A DNA stretch of 30,000 bases from Prorocentrum cordatum (GCA_963575745.1 CAUYUJ010001304.1:1-30000); one strand, 5' to 3'; positions 1 to 9,198 are shown, numbered from the stretch's first letter. Program-made: numbers and translations. Notes: generated from the letters alone by a model not told the origin.

Positions 1-324
1 GCCCTGGGCCGCGCCACGTCGGGCGCCGCATCTCGGCCTCGCCTGGAGGGGCCCCGGCCGCGAGGGTGAAACAGAGCACTGGCCGCCCCAGCCCGGGCCG
101 CGCGACGTCGGGCGCCACATCTCGGCCTCTCGCCTGGCGGGAGGGGGGGCCCGGCCGCGCCTCCCCCCCCCGCGCGGCCCGCCGAGAGGCTCCCGATGGG
201 CCCCCCCTGCGGGGCCCTGCGGGAGAGGCCGGGGCGGCCGGCCGCGCCGGGCGCTGCTCGCCACTGCCGGCGAAGGCCGCTCCCGGGCCTGGGAGCCGCC
301 AACGAGGCGACTCGGGAGGACGTC

Positions 325-441
325 GCCGTCGTCGGCCTCCTCGTCCTCGTCCTCGTCGACGTCCTCCTCGTCCTCGCCCTCGCCCTCGCCCTCGCCGTCG
401 CCGTCGCCGTCGCCGTCGTCGTCTCCGTCCCCGCCCCGTCC

Positions 442-519
<78 letters not shown>

Positions 520-521
520 GG
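325..521. repeat. CTCGCC/GTCGCC and (TCG)n microsatellite
   Basis: Degenerate CTCGTC, CTCGCC and GTCGCC units from about 325 pass into pure TCG triplets at roughly 441-520. The open frames here encode only poly-Ser, poly-Val or poly-Arg, as expected from a triplet repeat. No gene is seen in 1-690; the flanking GC-rich sequence has no recognisable domain. Confidence 0.9.
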
Positions 522-689
522 GGGCATGCCAGCCGCGGGGCGCTGCCCGGCGGCTCGGGGCGTGGAGCTCTGGGCCCCCCGGAAGGGGGGGAGGGCTCGA
601 GAGGTGGGTCGGGGATCTGTCCTCCTGCGGGCGGATCTCGGAGGACAAGTGGAGAGGAGCCGAGAGATCGGAGATGATCAAAAAATTAG

Positions 690-835
690 ATGCTCCCACA
701 TGCTCCCAAAGGAGCTCCCAGAACCCCCAAAGAGGCTCCAGCAGAAGCCTAAGAGGCCCCCAAGAACCCCCCAACGAGGACCCCCAAAAATACCTCCGAA
801 AGCCCAAACGCCAGCGAGGGCACAACACGGGCTGG
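690..835 (+). repeat. Degenerate CCAAGAGGC-type short repeat
   Basis: Irregularly spaced variants of CCCAAAGAGGCTCC and CCCCCAAGAACCCCC recur about every 10-16 bases. The same type of repeat fills much of 13180-13845. It gives Pro/Arg/Lys-rich frames without domain structure. I read it as a dispersed repeat, not a gene. Confidence 0.5.
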
Positions 836-924
836 CGGAATGAGCGAAGGGATTAGATAATAAATTATCCCAGTGCGACCCTACCTAGGAGTTGGAACCC
901 CTAGGAAAGCAGCATTAGCAGTAA

Positions 925-1166
925 CAGTAACGCTAAGCTAAAGCTAAGCTAAAGCTGAGCTAAAGCTAAGCTAACGCTAAGCTAAAGCTAAGCTACAGCT
1001 AAGCTCAAGCTAAGCTCAAGCTAAGCTAACGCTAAGCTAAAGCTAAGCTAAAGCTAAGCTAAAGCTAAGCTAAACGCTAAGCGAAACGCTAAGCTAAAGC
1101 TAAGCTACAGCTAAGCTACAGCTAAGCTAAAGCTAAGCTAAAGCTAAAGCTAAAGCTAAAGCTAAA
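925..1166. repeat. 11-bp AGCTAA satellite
   Basis: A tandem array of GCTAA plus GCTAAA, giving an 11-bp higher unit, with scattered variants (GCTACA, GCTCAA, GCTGA, GCTAACG). The last five or so units change to plain 6-bp GCTAAA. No coding frame of interest. Confidence 0.9.
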
Positions 1167-1214
1167 GCTCCCAGGGGACTGGGGGGAACCGCTCCCAGGG
1201 GACTGGGGGAACCG
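1167..1214. repeat. 24-bp tandem duplication
   Basis: GCTCCCAGGGGACTGGG followed by a G run and AACC occurs twice head to tail, differing by one G in the homopolymer. It abuts the end of the 11-bp satellite. Confidence 0.8.
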
Positions 1215-1534
1215 CCCGGGGCGTGTTCCACTGCCCGGCCCCTTTAAGCTAAGAGAGTAAGAACCCTTCTAGGCAGAGCCTAGGTAGGGAAAAATTAGTC
1301 GAGCAATCGTCCCCACACTATTTTTCGACTGTTTTTGTTTGATCATTCCTCCTGTAGAAAGGCAGGCCCGACTCAGCTCTAGAGGGCGGGGCCTCGACCA
1401 TCACCATCAACACCACCACCACCACCAGCAACAGCACTCTCTCCCCCAAAAAAAACATCTCTTTCCGCATGGCATCTCTGCTGCGATGCTGGGTTAAGAC
1501 GAAACCGAGACGAGGATAACATCGGGTGAGGATG

Positions 1535-1672
1535 AATCGAGCGTCTCTGAGATCAGGCGGCTGTGGAGGATGTTTCGGGCGCCGCGGCCTGCTCAAAGCG
1601 CTCTGGATCGCTCTTAGAGCGTTCCGCTGGAACGCTCTGGAACGGATCTATCCTCGTCCTAGCCCCGTCCGA
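1535..1672 (+). repeat. Dispersed repeat, copy 1 (inverted copy at 29490-29620)
   Basis: About 130 bp containing GGCGCCGCGGCC, several GAGCGTTCC/GGAACGCTC palindromic steps and a TCCTAGCCC end. The reverse complement of 29490-29620 aligns along its length, with the same order: CTCTGAGA, GGAGGATG, GGGCGCCGCGGCC, the GCTCT palindromes, then GATCCTAGCCC. No TIR or target duplication was found. Confidence 0.7.
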
Positions 1673-1878
1673 TGGGTAGCCATCGCAAGCTGCACCCAAG
1701 CGATGCTGCCAAGCGAGCTGCCACAAACTACCGCCCGGGTTACCGGAGGGCAAACGACGACACATGCCTGCACCGGCTGGACGCCATGCAATGAAATCGA
1801 CGCACGAGGAAAAAACGAACGCCTGGGATGACAGGAAGGGTTGGGTCAGCCGCTGTGGCCGAGAAACGAGATCGGCTC

Positions 1879-3969
1879 TCAGATCCGATTGCCGATGCGC
1901 GCGCCTATCAACCCTGCCGCGGCCAGGGCCAGCCACCACGCCAGCGGCTTCGCAGCCGAGCTGCGTCTCGCAGCAGAGCTCAGGTCGCCCGTGGGGGCAG
2001 CAGTCGCAGTCGCAGTCGCAGCCGCAGTCGAGATCGCGGTCGCGGTCGTGGTCGGAATCGCGATGCTGGTCCAGGTGGTGGTGCTGGTCACCGCTTCGCT
2101 AGTTGCCGATGTGTTGTTAACAGTCACACTCGCAGACGTCACGGTTGCAGGAACTACATTCATGTCTGGTGGTGCGACAGTCAACGAGGACTCTACCATC
2201 TCCATGCCTTGCGACTGGAAGTGTGTTTTCAAATTTGCTGCGAAACTAGAACAATCATTCACAATCTCGTTTGTCATATCCAAGATTTGCTCGGCCGAAA
2301 CAAAAGGTGCAACTATCTCAAATCCGACGTCCCATGAATTGAAGACCGACCGGGCCGATGCATAGGCGACAGATACCAAGAGTTGATCATCACGAACACC
2401 ATAAAGAGACGACAGATAGGAAGTTACCACGTTTGTCACTTCATCCAGTGTGCCAGAACTTTCAAACGACAGGGAACCAGCTACCATGTAAACCAGTGTA
2501 GTGGCAGTCGCCTGCGTAGTACTGGCACTGCTTGCAGTGGTGCTGGCCACGATTGTGCTGCTCCGAACGGAGCTGGTCACTGTAGTGCTGGTCACGCTGG
2601 GGCTTGGAACGGGCGTGGGCGCTATCTGAGTCGTGGTAATTGTTAAGGTTATGGTGCTGGTCGCCGCTTCGCTGGTTGCCGTTGTGCTCGTAACAGTCCC
2701 ACTCATAGATGTCATGGTTGAAATACGGCTGGTCACGGTTGTGCTGCTCCGAGTGGAACTGCTCACTCTAGTGCCGGTCGCGCTTGGGCTGGGAGTGGGC
2801 ATGGCGCTGTTCACCGAACTGTATCCGATGAGCGGTCGCGCATTGAGAAAGTCCCACATTATCTGCGGACCGTCGAGCATATCATCGGATCCTGTGCCAG
2901 TGTTGAAGTCATGGCCGCCTGAGAACACGCATCTGACCACACTCGTACCGCCCTGGCAATCATACCCGTCCTCCACACAACTCATGTCATTAGCGGTATA
3001 AAGTCCAACTGGAAACTCACGAGCAATTGTGCCAACGCAGCCGTTCTTTTGGACATAGTGAGCAGAGGACTCTCTCAGACCTGCCCAAATATAGCCATCC
3101 CACCACCACTTGTCCGTCGGTGGACCGACCCCTGGGGGATCATAGAGTGGGATGACCTTGTCTCTATCCCCACCAATCATGATTAGTGATACGGGAGGGC
3201 CATCTCCGAGTGTTCCGTCCCACCCTGCGTGGGGGCGGGCGCCGCAAGCGGAACCAATACCAGCGAATTGGCCTGGCAAATTCTTCACCAATTCGAACGT
3301 CATAACTCCGCCATTCGAACACCCGATCGCGTACTGTCTGCGAAGGTCTATGCAATATTCTGTTTGCAAATAATCCAACATCTCGCCGACAAAGGCCACG
3401 TCATCGTAACAAGTGGTCCAATCGCAAGGGTTGCAACCGTGACTCTTAGCCGCGCAACTTTCGTAACAATAGTCGTAATAATAAGCGTAAGAGTAATAGT
3501 AAGTGTATACATAGGAATACTTCGCACAGGCCTGGTCATTGTTTGTTGTTCCCCCACCGTTCCACGAATGCATGTGCTGGCAATCAGCACCTGCTTGACA
3601 ATCGTCGAGTCCTTGCGGATACACCGCAATGAAATCGTTCTCTCTTGCGAGATCGTCAAAACCGTAGCTCGTGTGATAAGTGGAGGCCTGCTCACCCCAA
3701 CCATGGAACACCATCACCAACGGGGATGGCGACGACTGGGAGTATGATGGAGGCAGATATACACTATACTCTCTGCTGATGTTTGGCAAATCTAAATCTG
3801 GAGACGGGACGGTCTTAATCGAAAAGGTGTCCGTGCTGGGGTTGGCTCCGCTGCCGCACCCAAGGCTCGGCACAGCTTCCATTGAGCCCATCTGCATCCG
3901 ACGCCGATGTGAGCAAAGACATTCAGAAAACAGACAGAACAAAGCGGCACACCAAAGCATAAGGTACAT
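1879..3969 (-). CDS. Secreted LpqC/PHB-depolymerase-like esterase with SEA-like domain
   Basis: 696 residues, intronless. Residues 1-20 are a signal peptide. The alpha/beta-hydrolase domain (about 45-385) has the marks of the LpqC/poly(3-hydroxybutyrate) depolymerase and feruloyl esterase (CE1) group: oxyanion HGWG at 89-92, nucleophile elbow GCSNGG with Ser218, likely acid Asp270 in GDRDKVIP and His353 in SGGHDF. The likely role is hydrolysis of extracellular polyester or ester-linked material; the substrate cannot be read from sequence. A Tyr-rich stretch (151-170) is inserted before the conserved CYDDVAFV segment. A Ser/Thr-rich linker (390-495), a SEA-like module (about 495-600), a second Thr/Ala linker (601-660) and a hydrophobic C-terminus (675-690) follow, suggesting a GPI or tail anchor. 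The start is the first ATG after the SL relics, leaving a 5' leader of about 23 nt. All three catalytic residues are present, so it is probably functional. Confidence 0.9.
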   Translation of the reverse strand: MYLMLWCAALFCLFSECLCSHRRRMQMGSMEAVPSLGCGSGANPSTDTFSIKTVPSPDLDLPNISREYSVYLPPSYSQSSPSPLVMVFHGWGEQASTYHTSYGFDDLARENDFIAVYPQGLDDCQAGADCQHMHSWNGGGTTNNDQACAKYSYVYTYYYSYAYYYDYCYESCAAKSHGCNPCDWTTCYDDVAFVGEMLDYLQTEYCIDLRRQYAIGCSNGGVMTFELVKNLPGQFAGIGSACGARPHAGWDGTLGDGPPVSLIMIGGDRDKVIPLYDPPGVGPPTDKWWWDGYIWAGLRESSAHYVQKNGCVGTIAREFPVGLYTANDMSCVEDGYDCQGGTSVVRCVFSGGHDFNTGTGSDDMLDGPQIMWDFLNARPLIGYSSVNSAMPTPSPSATGTRVSSSTRSSTTVTSRISTMTSMSGTVTSTTATSEAATSTITLTITTTQIAPTPVPSPSVTSTTVTSSVRSSTIVASTTASSASTTQATATTLVYMVAGSLSFESSGTLDEVTNVVTSYLSSLYGVRDDQLLVSVAYASARSVFNSWDVGFEIVAPFVSAEQILDMTNEIVNDCSSFAANLKTHFQSQGMEMVESSLTVAPPDMNVVPATVTSASVTVNNTSATSEAVTSTTTWTSIAIPTTTATAISTAAATATATAAPTGDLSSAARRSSAAKPLAWWLALAAAGLIGARIGNRI

Positions 3970-3992
3970 TCGACGACAACGTCAACACAAAA

Positions 3993-4029
3993 CTTGAGCC
4001 AAACTGGCTTGAGCCAAAGTGGCTACGAA
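3993..4029 (-). other. Two stacked DinoSL relics upstream of the esterase
   Basis: On the minus strand, 4029-4008 matches the 22-nt dinoflagellate spliced leader at 20 of 22 positions, with two transitions. It directly abuts 4007-3993, a truncated SL that starts at CCA and matches 14 of 15. The truncated inner copy begins just after the AG inside the leader (CCGTAG/CCATTTTGG), as expected if that AG served as a trans-splice acceptor in a second round. The esterase ATG lies 23 bases further on. This marks the gene as a reinserted, trans-spliced cDNA. Confidence 0.9.
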
Positions 4030-4430
4030 GGGTCACCGTGGGCGATCTTGGAGCGATCTGGGGCCAACCCCTCCCTCCCCTGAGAAAGACAACTATCGCG
4101 TTGGCAGGAAGGTGTTGGGGAGATACAGGGCACGACTGTGTAACAGAAGCACCTTCAACATGCGCGGTGATACTGACGATCCGATCACATGTTCCTGCCC
4201 CTTCCTCCCAACCAGCTAATTGTCCTTCTGATCCCTCCCTCCCTCCTCCTCCTCCCCGGGACGCTTCCGGAGGTCTCTGGAGCTCCCTGGGGACCGGGAG
4301 GTTCCGGGAGCCCCCCCCCTCCCCACCCCGGAAGCCAAGCCCGCACAGGAGGGCCAGGGGCGCCCAGAAGGACCCGCGATCCGCGTTTTCGCCCCCTCCC
4401 ATGCTCCTCCTCCCTCTTCCCACGTCCTCC
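4030..4430. other. Non-coding stretch, pyrimidine-rich
   Basis: No recognisable gene. The first part continues upstream of the esterase, and the second is C/T-rich with CCTCC runs. It probably includes the promoter or acceptor region of the minus-strand gene, but no specific motif can be named. Confidence 0.4.
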
Positions 4431-4432
4431 TC

Positions 4433-4815
4433 GGCGGCGAGCCTAGGGGGGAATTGAGAAGGCACGGGCCTTCGCAGAAGGCTCGGAGGTCCCCCAGCCT
4501 GCTGAGAAGTTTTCAGATCCTTCCCCGAAGACGTACAAAAAACCTCTCAGAAGGCAGGAGGCCTCCTGAGAAGCCCCGCCGCCTTCTGAGAAGGCCTTCT
4601 CCTTCTCGTTTCCTCTCTCGCTCGCCACCGACCTCCGTCTTCCCTCGTCCTCTGGGGCGAGACTGATGTCATGACAAGACTGGCTCAGGGTATGTCCCAG
4701 GATTTCCAGAGCATCTGGCGGCGCATCCAGTGCGGAACAGGAGGCAGTATGAGACATCGCGGACACCGTGGAGATCCTGGAGTGTATCATTAGCATGACC
4801 TCTTGCTCCTCTGAC
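4433..4815 (+). repeat. Dispersed repeat blocks A and B (locus 1)
   Basis: Block A (about 4436-4490) has GGCGAGC, a G run, then GAGAAGG and a CCTTC-rich tail. Block B (about 4768-4812) ends in CATGACCTCTTGCTCCTCTG. Both have clear relatives at 9730-9950 on the same strand but in the opposite order. Between them lie short CCTTCTGAGAAGG palindromic repeats. Confidence 0.55.
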
Positions 4816-4960
4816 TCCCTCCTCCTCCTCCTCCTCCTCCTCCTCTGACTCCCTCCCTCCTCCTCCGCAGTCTTCCTGCTCTTCCTCCCTTCCTCTCTCC
4901 TCCTGCCTTCCTCCCTCCCTCCCCCCTCCTCCGCCTTTTCCTCCCCCTCCTCCTGGAACC
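4816..4960. repeat. CTC/CCT-rich low-complexity tract
   Basis: Imperfect (CCT)n interrupted by GACTCC, CTTCC and CCC runs. It produces Glu- or Gly-rich frames on the other strand, which are not taken as genes. Confidence 0.8.
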
Positions 4961-5221
4961 TGGAGCCTGGTGGCGTGAGAGGTCGTCGGCTGCCGCCCCC
5001 CCAGGGCTGGTCGGTTGTGGGGGGTGATCAACCTAGTGCAAGGTGACCCGCGGAGCACCGCTCCAGGAGCCACACGCGCGCACGTATCTTTTACGTGCAG
5101 GAGTTCAAGTGACGGAGACAGACAGACAAGACGGAGGAGGCAGGGAGGCAAGGGGTAAGTCATGACCCCCCCCGTATAAGCAGACACACTCACACTCAGA
5201 CTCGTTCGCGCCCAGGGAACT

Positions 5222-5552
5222 AGGATTTCTCAGGCGAGGCGCCGGTTTCAGCACTCCCGAGGGTGAGCCACCAGGGGTTATATCGCCTCCCCGTTCGCGC
5301 CCAGAGTGTGGGGATGTCTCATGCGGTTTGCCTGTGTGGGTGGCCAGACTCGTTTGAGATCAGAGCAGATAATGAGGATGTCTCAAGCGAGGCGCTGGTT
5401 TCAGCACCCCACGGGGAGGACGGGGGCGCCAGGGCGTATATCACGGGCCCGCTCGAGCCCAGATTGCGAGGATGTCTCAGGCGGTTTGCCTGTTTTGGTG
5501 GCCAGACTCGTCTGCGGTCAGAGCAGACTGTGAGGATGTCTTACGCGAGCAG
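5222..5552. repeat. 153-158 bp tandem repeat, two units plus a partial third
   Basis: Units start with AGGATKTCTCARGCGAGGCG at 5222 and 5375, and a truncated third starts at 5533. Each unit contains a second AGGATGTCTCA-type box, GCGGTTTGCCTG, and GGTGGCCAGACTCG. The third unit runs straight into the CAT microsatellite. Confidence 0.85.
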
Positions 5553-5554
5553 TC

Positions 5555-5574
5555 GCCATCATCATCGTCATCAG

Positions 5575-5606
<32 letters not shown>

Positions 5607-6146
5607 CCGTCGTCGTCGTCGTAGTCGTCGTCATCATCATCATCACTCACCACCACCACCACTAACAATGATCATCATCAGCAGCATCATCATCAGCATC
5701 AGCATCGTAACCATCATCGTGATTAGCATCATCGTCAACATCGGCATCCTCCTCGTCATTATCAGCATCACCACCATCATCACTAACACAGTTAGCATCA
5801 GCATCGCAACCATCATAAATATCGCAATCATCATAATCAACATCATCGTCATCATCATAAGAATCGCCACCATCATCAGCATCATCACTCACCACCACCA
5901 CCACCACTAACAATCATCATTATCATCACCATCCGCATCATCATTATCATCCTCATCATTGACATCGTCAACATCACCAGCATCATTATCATAATCATCA
6001 ACATCAACATCACCATCATCAGCAGCATCAGCATCATCATCATCAGCATCATCACCACCATCATCAGCATCATCAACATCATCGCCGTTGTCGTCATCAA
6101 GTTCATCATCATCATCATCATCACCATCCGCACCATCATCAGTCTC

Positions 6147-6192
<46 letters not shown>

Positions 6193-6236
6193 CTATGATC
6201 ATCATCATCAACATCACTATGATCATCATCACTATG

Positions 6237-6299
<63 letters not shown>

Positions 6300-6348
6300 A
6301 GCATCAGCATCAGCATCATCATCACCATCGCCATCATCACTATCATCA
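5555..6348. repeat. Large CAT/ATG triplet block
   Basis: About 800 bp of CAT triplets with CAC, CAG, CGT and AAC variants. A longer unit (ATCATCACTCACCACC then ACTAACAAT) recurs near 5637 and 5881, so there is higher-order structure. Frames on either strand encode only His/Ile/Ser or Asp/Met runs and are not genes. Confidence 0.95.
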
Positions 6349-6550
6349 TAGCCGCCTCGGCTCAAGAGTCGTGCCGCTGGGCGCTGCGTGCGCCCGCCGT
6401 GGCTCCGGCGCTGGCGGCGACGGCGTGCCTCCTGCCTGCGATGGTCGCGCGGACGCAGGGTGGCGCCTTCGCTCGTGGAGCTCGCGGCGCTGCGCGGGCT
6501 GCCGTGGCATTATCGCGGCCTCGCCGTTGGCACGGGGGCCACCGCTTGGG

Positions 6551-7113
6551 CGCCCGAGTTATCCGGGGTAGCTCGGGCCCGGGGCAACTCGGGTTCGGAT
6601 TCCCGAAAAAGCGAACCCGAGTTAGCCCTGACCCGAATTACCCCTGATGATTTGGGGCTCTGGACGCCCGAGTTATCCGGGGTAGCTCGGGCCCGGGGCA
6701 ACTCGGGTTCGGATTCCCGAAAAAGCGAACCCGAGTTAGCCCTGACCCGAGTTACCCCTGATGATTTGGGGCTCTGGACGCCCGAGTTATCCGGGGTAGC
6801 TCGGGCCCGGGGCAACTCGGGTTCGGATTCCCGAAAAAGCGAACCCGAGTTAGCCCTGACCCGAGTTACCCCTGATGATTTGGGGCTCTGGACGCCCGAG
6901 TTATCCGGGGTAACTCGGGCCCGGGGCAACTCGGGTTCGGATTCCCGAAAAAGCGAACCCGAGTTAGCCCTGACCCGAGTTACCCCTGATGATTTGGGGC
7001 TCTGGACGCCCGAGTTATCCGGGGTAACTCGGGCCCGGGGCAACTCGGGTTCGGATTCCCGAAAAAGCGAACCCGAGTTAGCCCTGACCCGAGTTACCCC
7101 TGATGATTTGGGG
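6551..7113. repeat. 114-bp tandem repeat, five copies
   Basis: Unit starts fall at 6551, 6665, 6779, 6893 and 7007, an exact 114-bp period. Each unit holds a CCCGAGTTA/TAACTCGGG hairpin and a 12-bp perfect hairpin, AACTCGGGTTCG pairing with CGAACCCGAGTT. Copies 1-3 have GTAGCTCGG where copies 4-5 have GTAACTCGG. Because 114 is a multiple of 3, long open frames arise on both strands. Two diverged copies occur at 14858-15082. Confidence 0.97.
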
Positions 7114-7129
7114 AGGGAGGCGTGATGAG

Positions 7130-7268
7130 GAACAGGAGGGGGAGGAGGGGGAGGAGGAGGAGGAGGAGGAGGAGGAGGGGAGGAGAGGGAAGGAGGAGGA
7201 GGAGGAGGAGGAGGAGGAGGGGGAGGAGAAGGAGGAGGAGGAGGAGGAGGGGGAGGAGGAGGAGGAGG
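7130..7268. repeat. GGA microsatellite
   Basis: GGA/GGAG triplets with few interruptions, giving poly-Gly, poly-Glu or poly-Arg frames on plus and poly-Pro or poly-Ser on minus. Not coding evidence. Confidence 0.9.
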
Positions 7269-7388
7269 GTCTCTGAACCCCAGGCGCTGGTGCGTGTGCC
7301 ACTTCCGGCGCTGCCGGCGGCCCCGGCCTGCGGCTCCACATGGCCATGCAGGACGCGCTGCGCCGCCTGCACATCGTGCTCGGGGCCG

Positions 7389-7504
7389 AGGCTCCCTCCC
7401 CAGGAGGAGGAGGAGGAGGAGGAGGAGGAGGAGGAGGAGGAGGAGGAGGAGGGGGAGGAGAAGGAGGAGAAGGAGGAGGAAGGGAAGGCCTGCAGGCTCC
7501 CTCC
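7389..7504 (+). other. Intron-like GGA segment between 11-bp direct repeats
   Basis: AGGCTCCCTCC occurs at 7389-7399 and again at 7494-7504, bounding a (GGA)n tract. Read on plus, cutting at GAG/GC and CAG/G removes 105 bp (7391-7495) as a GC-AG intron with G after the acceptor, a combination known from dinoflagellates. The flanks (7340-7390 and 7496-7532) have coding-like third positions, but their best frames do not join, so the exon assignment is uncertain. Confidence 0.35.
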
Positions 7505-8060
7505 ACTTCGACAGCCCCGTCGTGGAGATGGAGGTTCGTTGGCCGCCTTTTCGGCGGCTCGGGGTGGGTGTCCTGAAACCCCCTGCCTTTCGAGCCGTGC
7601 CCCTGCCCGACCAACGCTCCATCGTCAGCGTGCAGGGGGCCGTCCCTCCGTCCGTCGGCCCGGTCTGCACTTTCCGGTCGTCCCCCCTCCCTCTCCCCCT
7701 CTCGCTCCTCGGCTCCTCGCTCTCCGGCCCGTTCCTGTTCCTTTCTTGGCCCGCTTTTCTTTGTCGGCCCGCCCCGTGGTCCGCATAAGAGATGCTGCGG
7801 CTCGCACGGCCACGCTGACGGACCCCCCCCTCCCTCTGGCTTTTGGCCGGGGCGGCGGGGCAGGACAGGTGACGAACTCCGCTGAGCGGTCCAGACCTGA
7901 GGGGGCCCACGGTGGACGGTCCCGACCTTCCCCTGCGATCCCATTTTGGGGGAAGCGGTGGCGCGGGCGGCCGTGGGAGCTGAGCGTCGCGTGGCGAGCA
8001 AAGTGGCCGCTAGCCTGACGGATAGCACCCTCTGGGGCTGGGTTACAAAACTCTTCTCCT
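7505..8060. other. No confirmed gene; possible short exon signals
   Basis: GC-rich sequence without a recognisable full gene. On minus, about 7597-7650 reads GGTAPCTLTMERWSGRG, which resembles the WxGRG end of a PSMD9-type PDZ domain. The plus frame over the same bases also has coding-like codon use, so the orientation is undecided. Confidence 0.2.
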
Positions 8061-8069
8061 CTTTCTCCT

Positions 8070-8148
8070 TTTCACCAGCACCATCAGCATCAGCATCAGC
8101 AGCATCATCATCAGCATCAGCATCATCAGCATCATCAGCATCATCATC

Positions 8149-8212
<64 letters not shown>

Positions 8213-8417
8213 CCATCACCATCACCATCACCATCACCATCACCATCATCATCACCATCACCATCCTCATCCTCATCCTCATCCTCATCCTCATCCTCAT
8301 CATCATCAGCATCATCATCGTCGTCATCGTCGTCGTCCTCGTCATCGTCATCGTCATCGTAATAATCATCATTATCATCGTCATCATCATCATCATCAAC
8401 ATCATCATAATCATCAT

Positions 8418-8457
<40 letters not shown>

Positions 8458-8557
8458 GTCATCATCACCGTCATCATCATCATCCTCATGCTCATTATCC
8501 TCCTCCTCCTCTTCATGATCCTCATGATCCTCATGATCCTCATCCTCATCCTCATGC

Positions 8558-8640
<83 letters not shown>

Positions 8641-8735
8641 GACGTCATCGTCATCTTCATCGTCATCCTTATCGTCATCGTCATCGTCAGCATCATCGTT
8701 GTCGTCATCGTCGGCATCCTCCTCCTTCTGCTCAA
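8070..8735. repeat. Second large CAT/ATG triplet block
   Basis: About 660 bp of CAT with CAG, CAC, CTCATC and CGTCAT sub-blocks. Sub-blocks are locally pure, for example (CACCAT)n near 8205-8255 and (CTCATC)n near 8265-8300, suggesting local slippage. Long Met-, Ser- or Ile-rich frames here are repeat artefacts. Confidence 0.95.
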
Positions 8736-8766
8736 TTCATCCCTCCCCCCTCCCGGGGGAAGGACG

Positions 8767-8888
8767 TGGGGACACCAAGAGGTACTGATACCGCTGCTTC
8801 CTGGACCTCTCCCGGGGTGCGCTCTGACCACCATTTCGAGGCCAAGCCAGCGGTGGCGACGGGGGCCACCCAGGAGGCCCAAGAATGG
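8767..8888 (+). repeat. Dispersed repeat R1, copy 1
   Basis: Shares GGTACT, GGACCTCTCCC, a GGGTGCG box, TTTCGAGGC, GCGGTGGCGACG and GAGGCCCAA in order with 15741-15862. A more diverged copy lies at 10474-10545. Unit size is about 120 bp. No TIR was found. Confidence 0.7.
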
Positions 8889-8939
8889 CGAAGACGAGGC
8901 CAGGGCGGCGGTCTCGGTACCCCTTCCTCCTCCGAGGAG

Positions 8940-9185
8940 GAGCATCAGGAGGAGGAGGAGGAGGAGGAGGAGGAGGAGGAGGAGGAGGAGGGGCAGGAGA
9001 AGGAGGAGGAGGGGAAGGAGTCGGCGTCGGAGGAGGAGGGGAGGGGAGGAGGATGAGGAGAGGAGGAGGAGGAGGAGGAGGAGGAGGAGGAGGAGGAGGA
9101 GGAGGAGGAGGAGGAGGGAGAGGAGGAGGAGGAGGATGAGGAGGAGGAGGAGGAGGAGCAGGAGCAGGAGGAGGACGAGCAGGAG
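8940..9185. repeat. GGA microsatellite
   Basis: Imperfect (GGA)n with GCAGGAGAAGG and GTCGGCGTCGG interruptions. On minus it is a CTC/TCC pyrimidine run that follows the PSMD9-like exon and could belong to its next intron. Confidence 0.9.
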
Positions 9186-9198
9186 GAGGGCGCCGCTC

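Noticed and set aside
66-843. Overlapping open frames with Arg, Val or Ser runs
   Set aside because: They follow from TCG/CGT triplets; no start context, domain or codon signal outside the repeat.
5555-6365. Long Met/Ile/His/Asp frames
   Set aside because: A CAT triplet block is open in most frames on both strands.
6551-7113. CRISPR-like array
   Set aside because: The units are contiguous 114-bp repeats with no unique spacers, in a eukaryotic context.
6388-7910. 245- and 466-residue frames with repeated 38-residue units
   Set aside because: The 114-bp period preserves frame on both strands; hairpin structure explains the sequence better, and the peptides join unrelated GGA or CCT runs.
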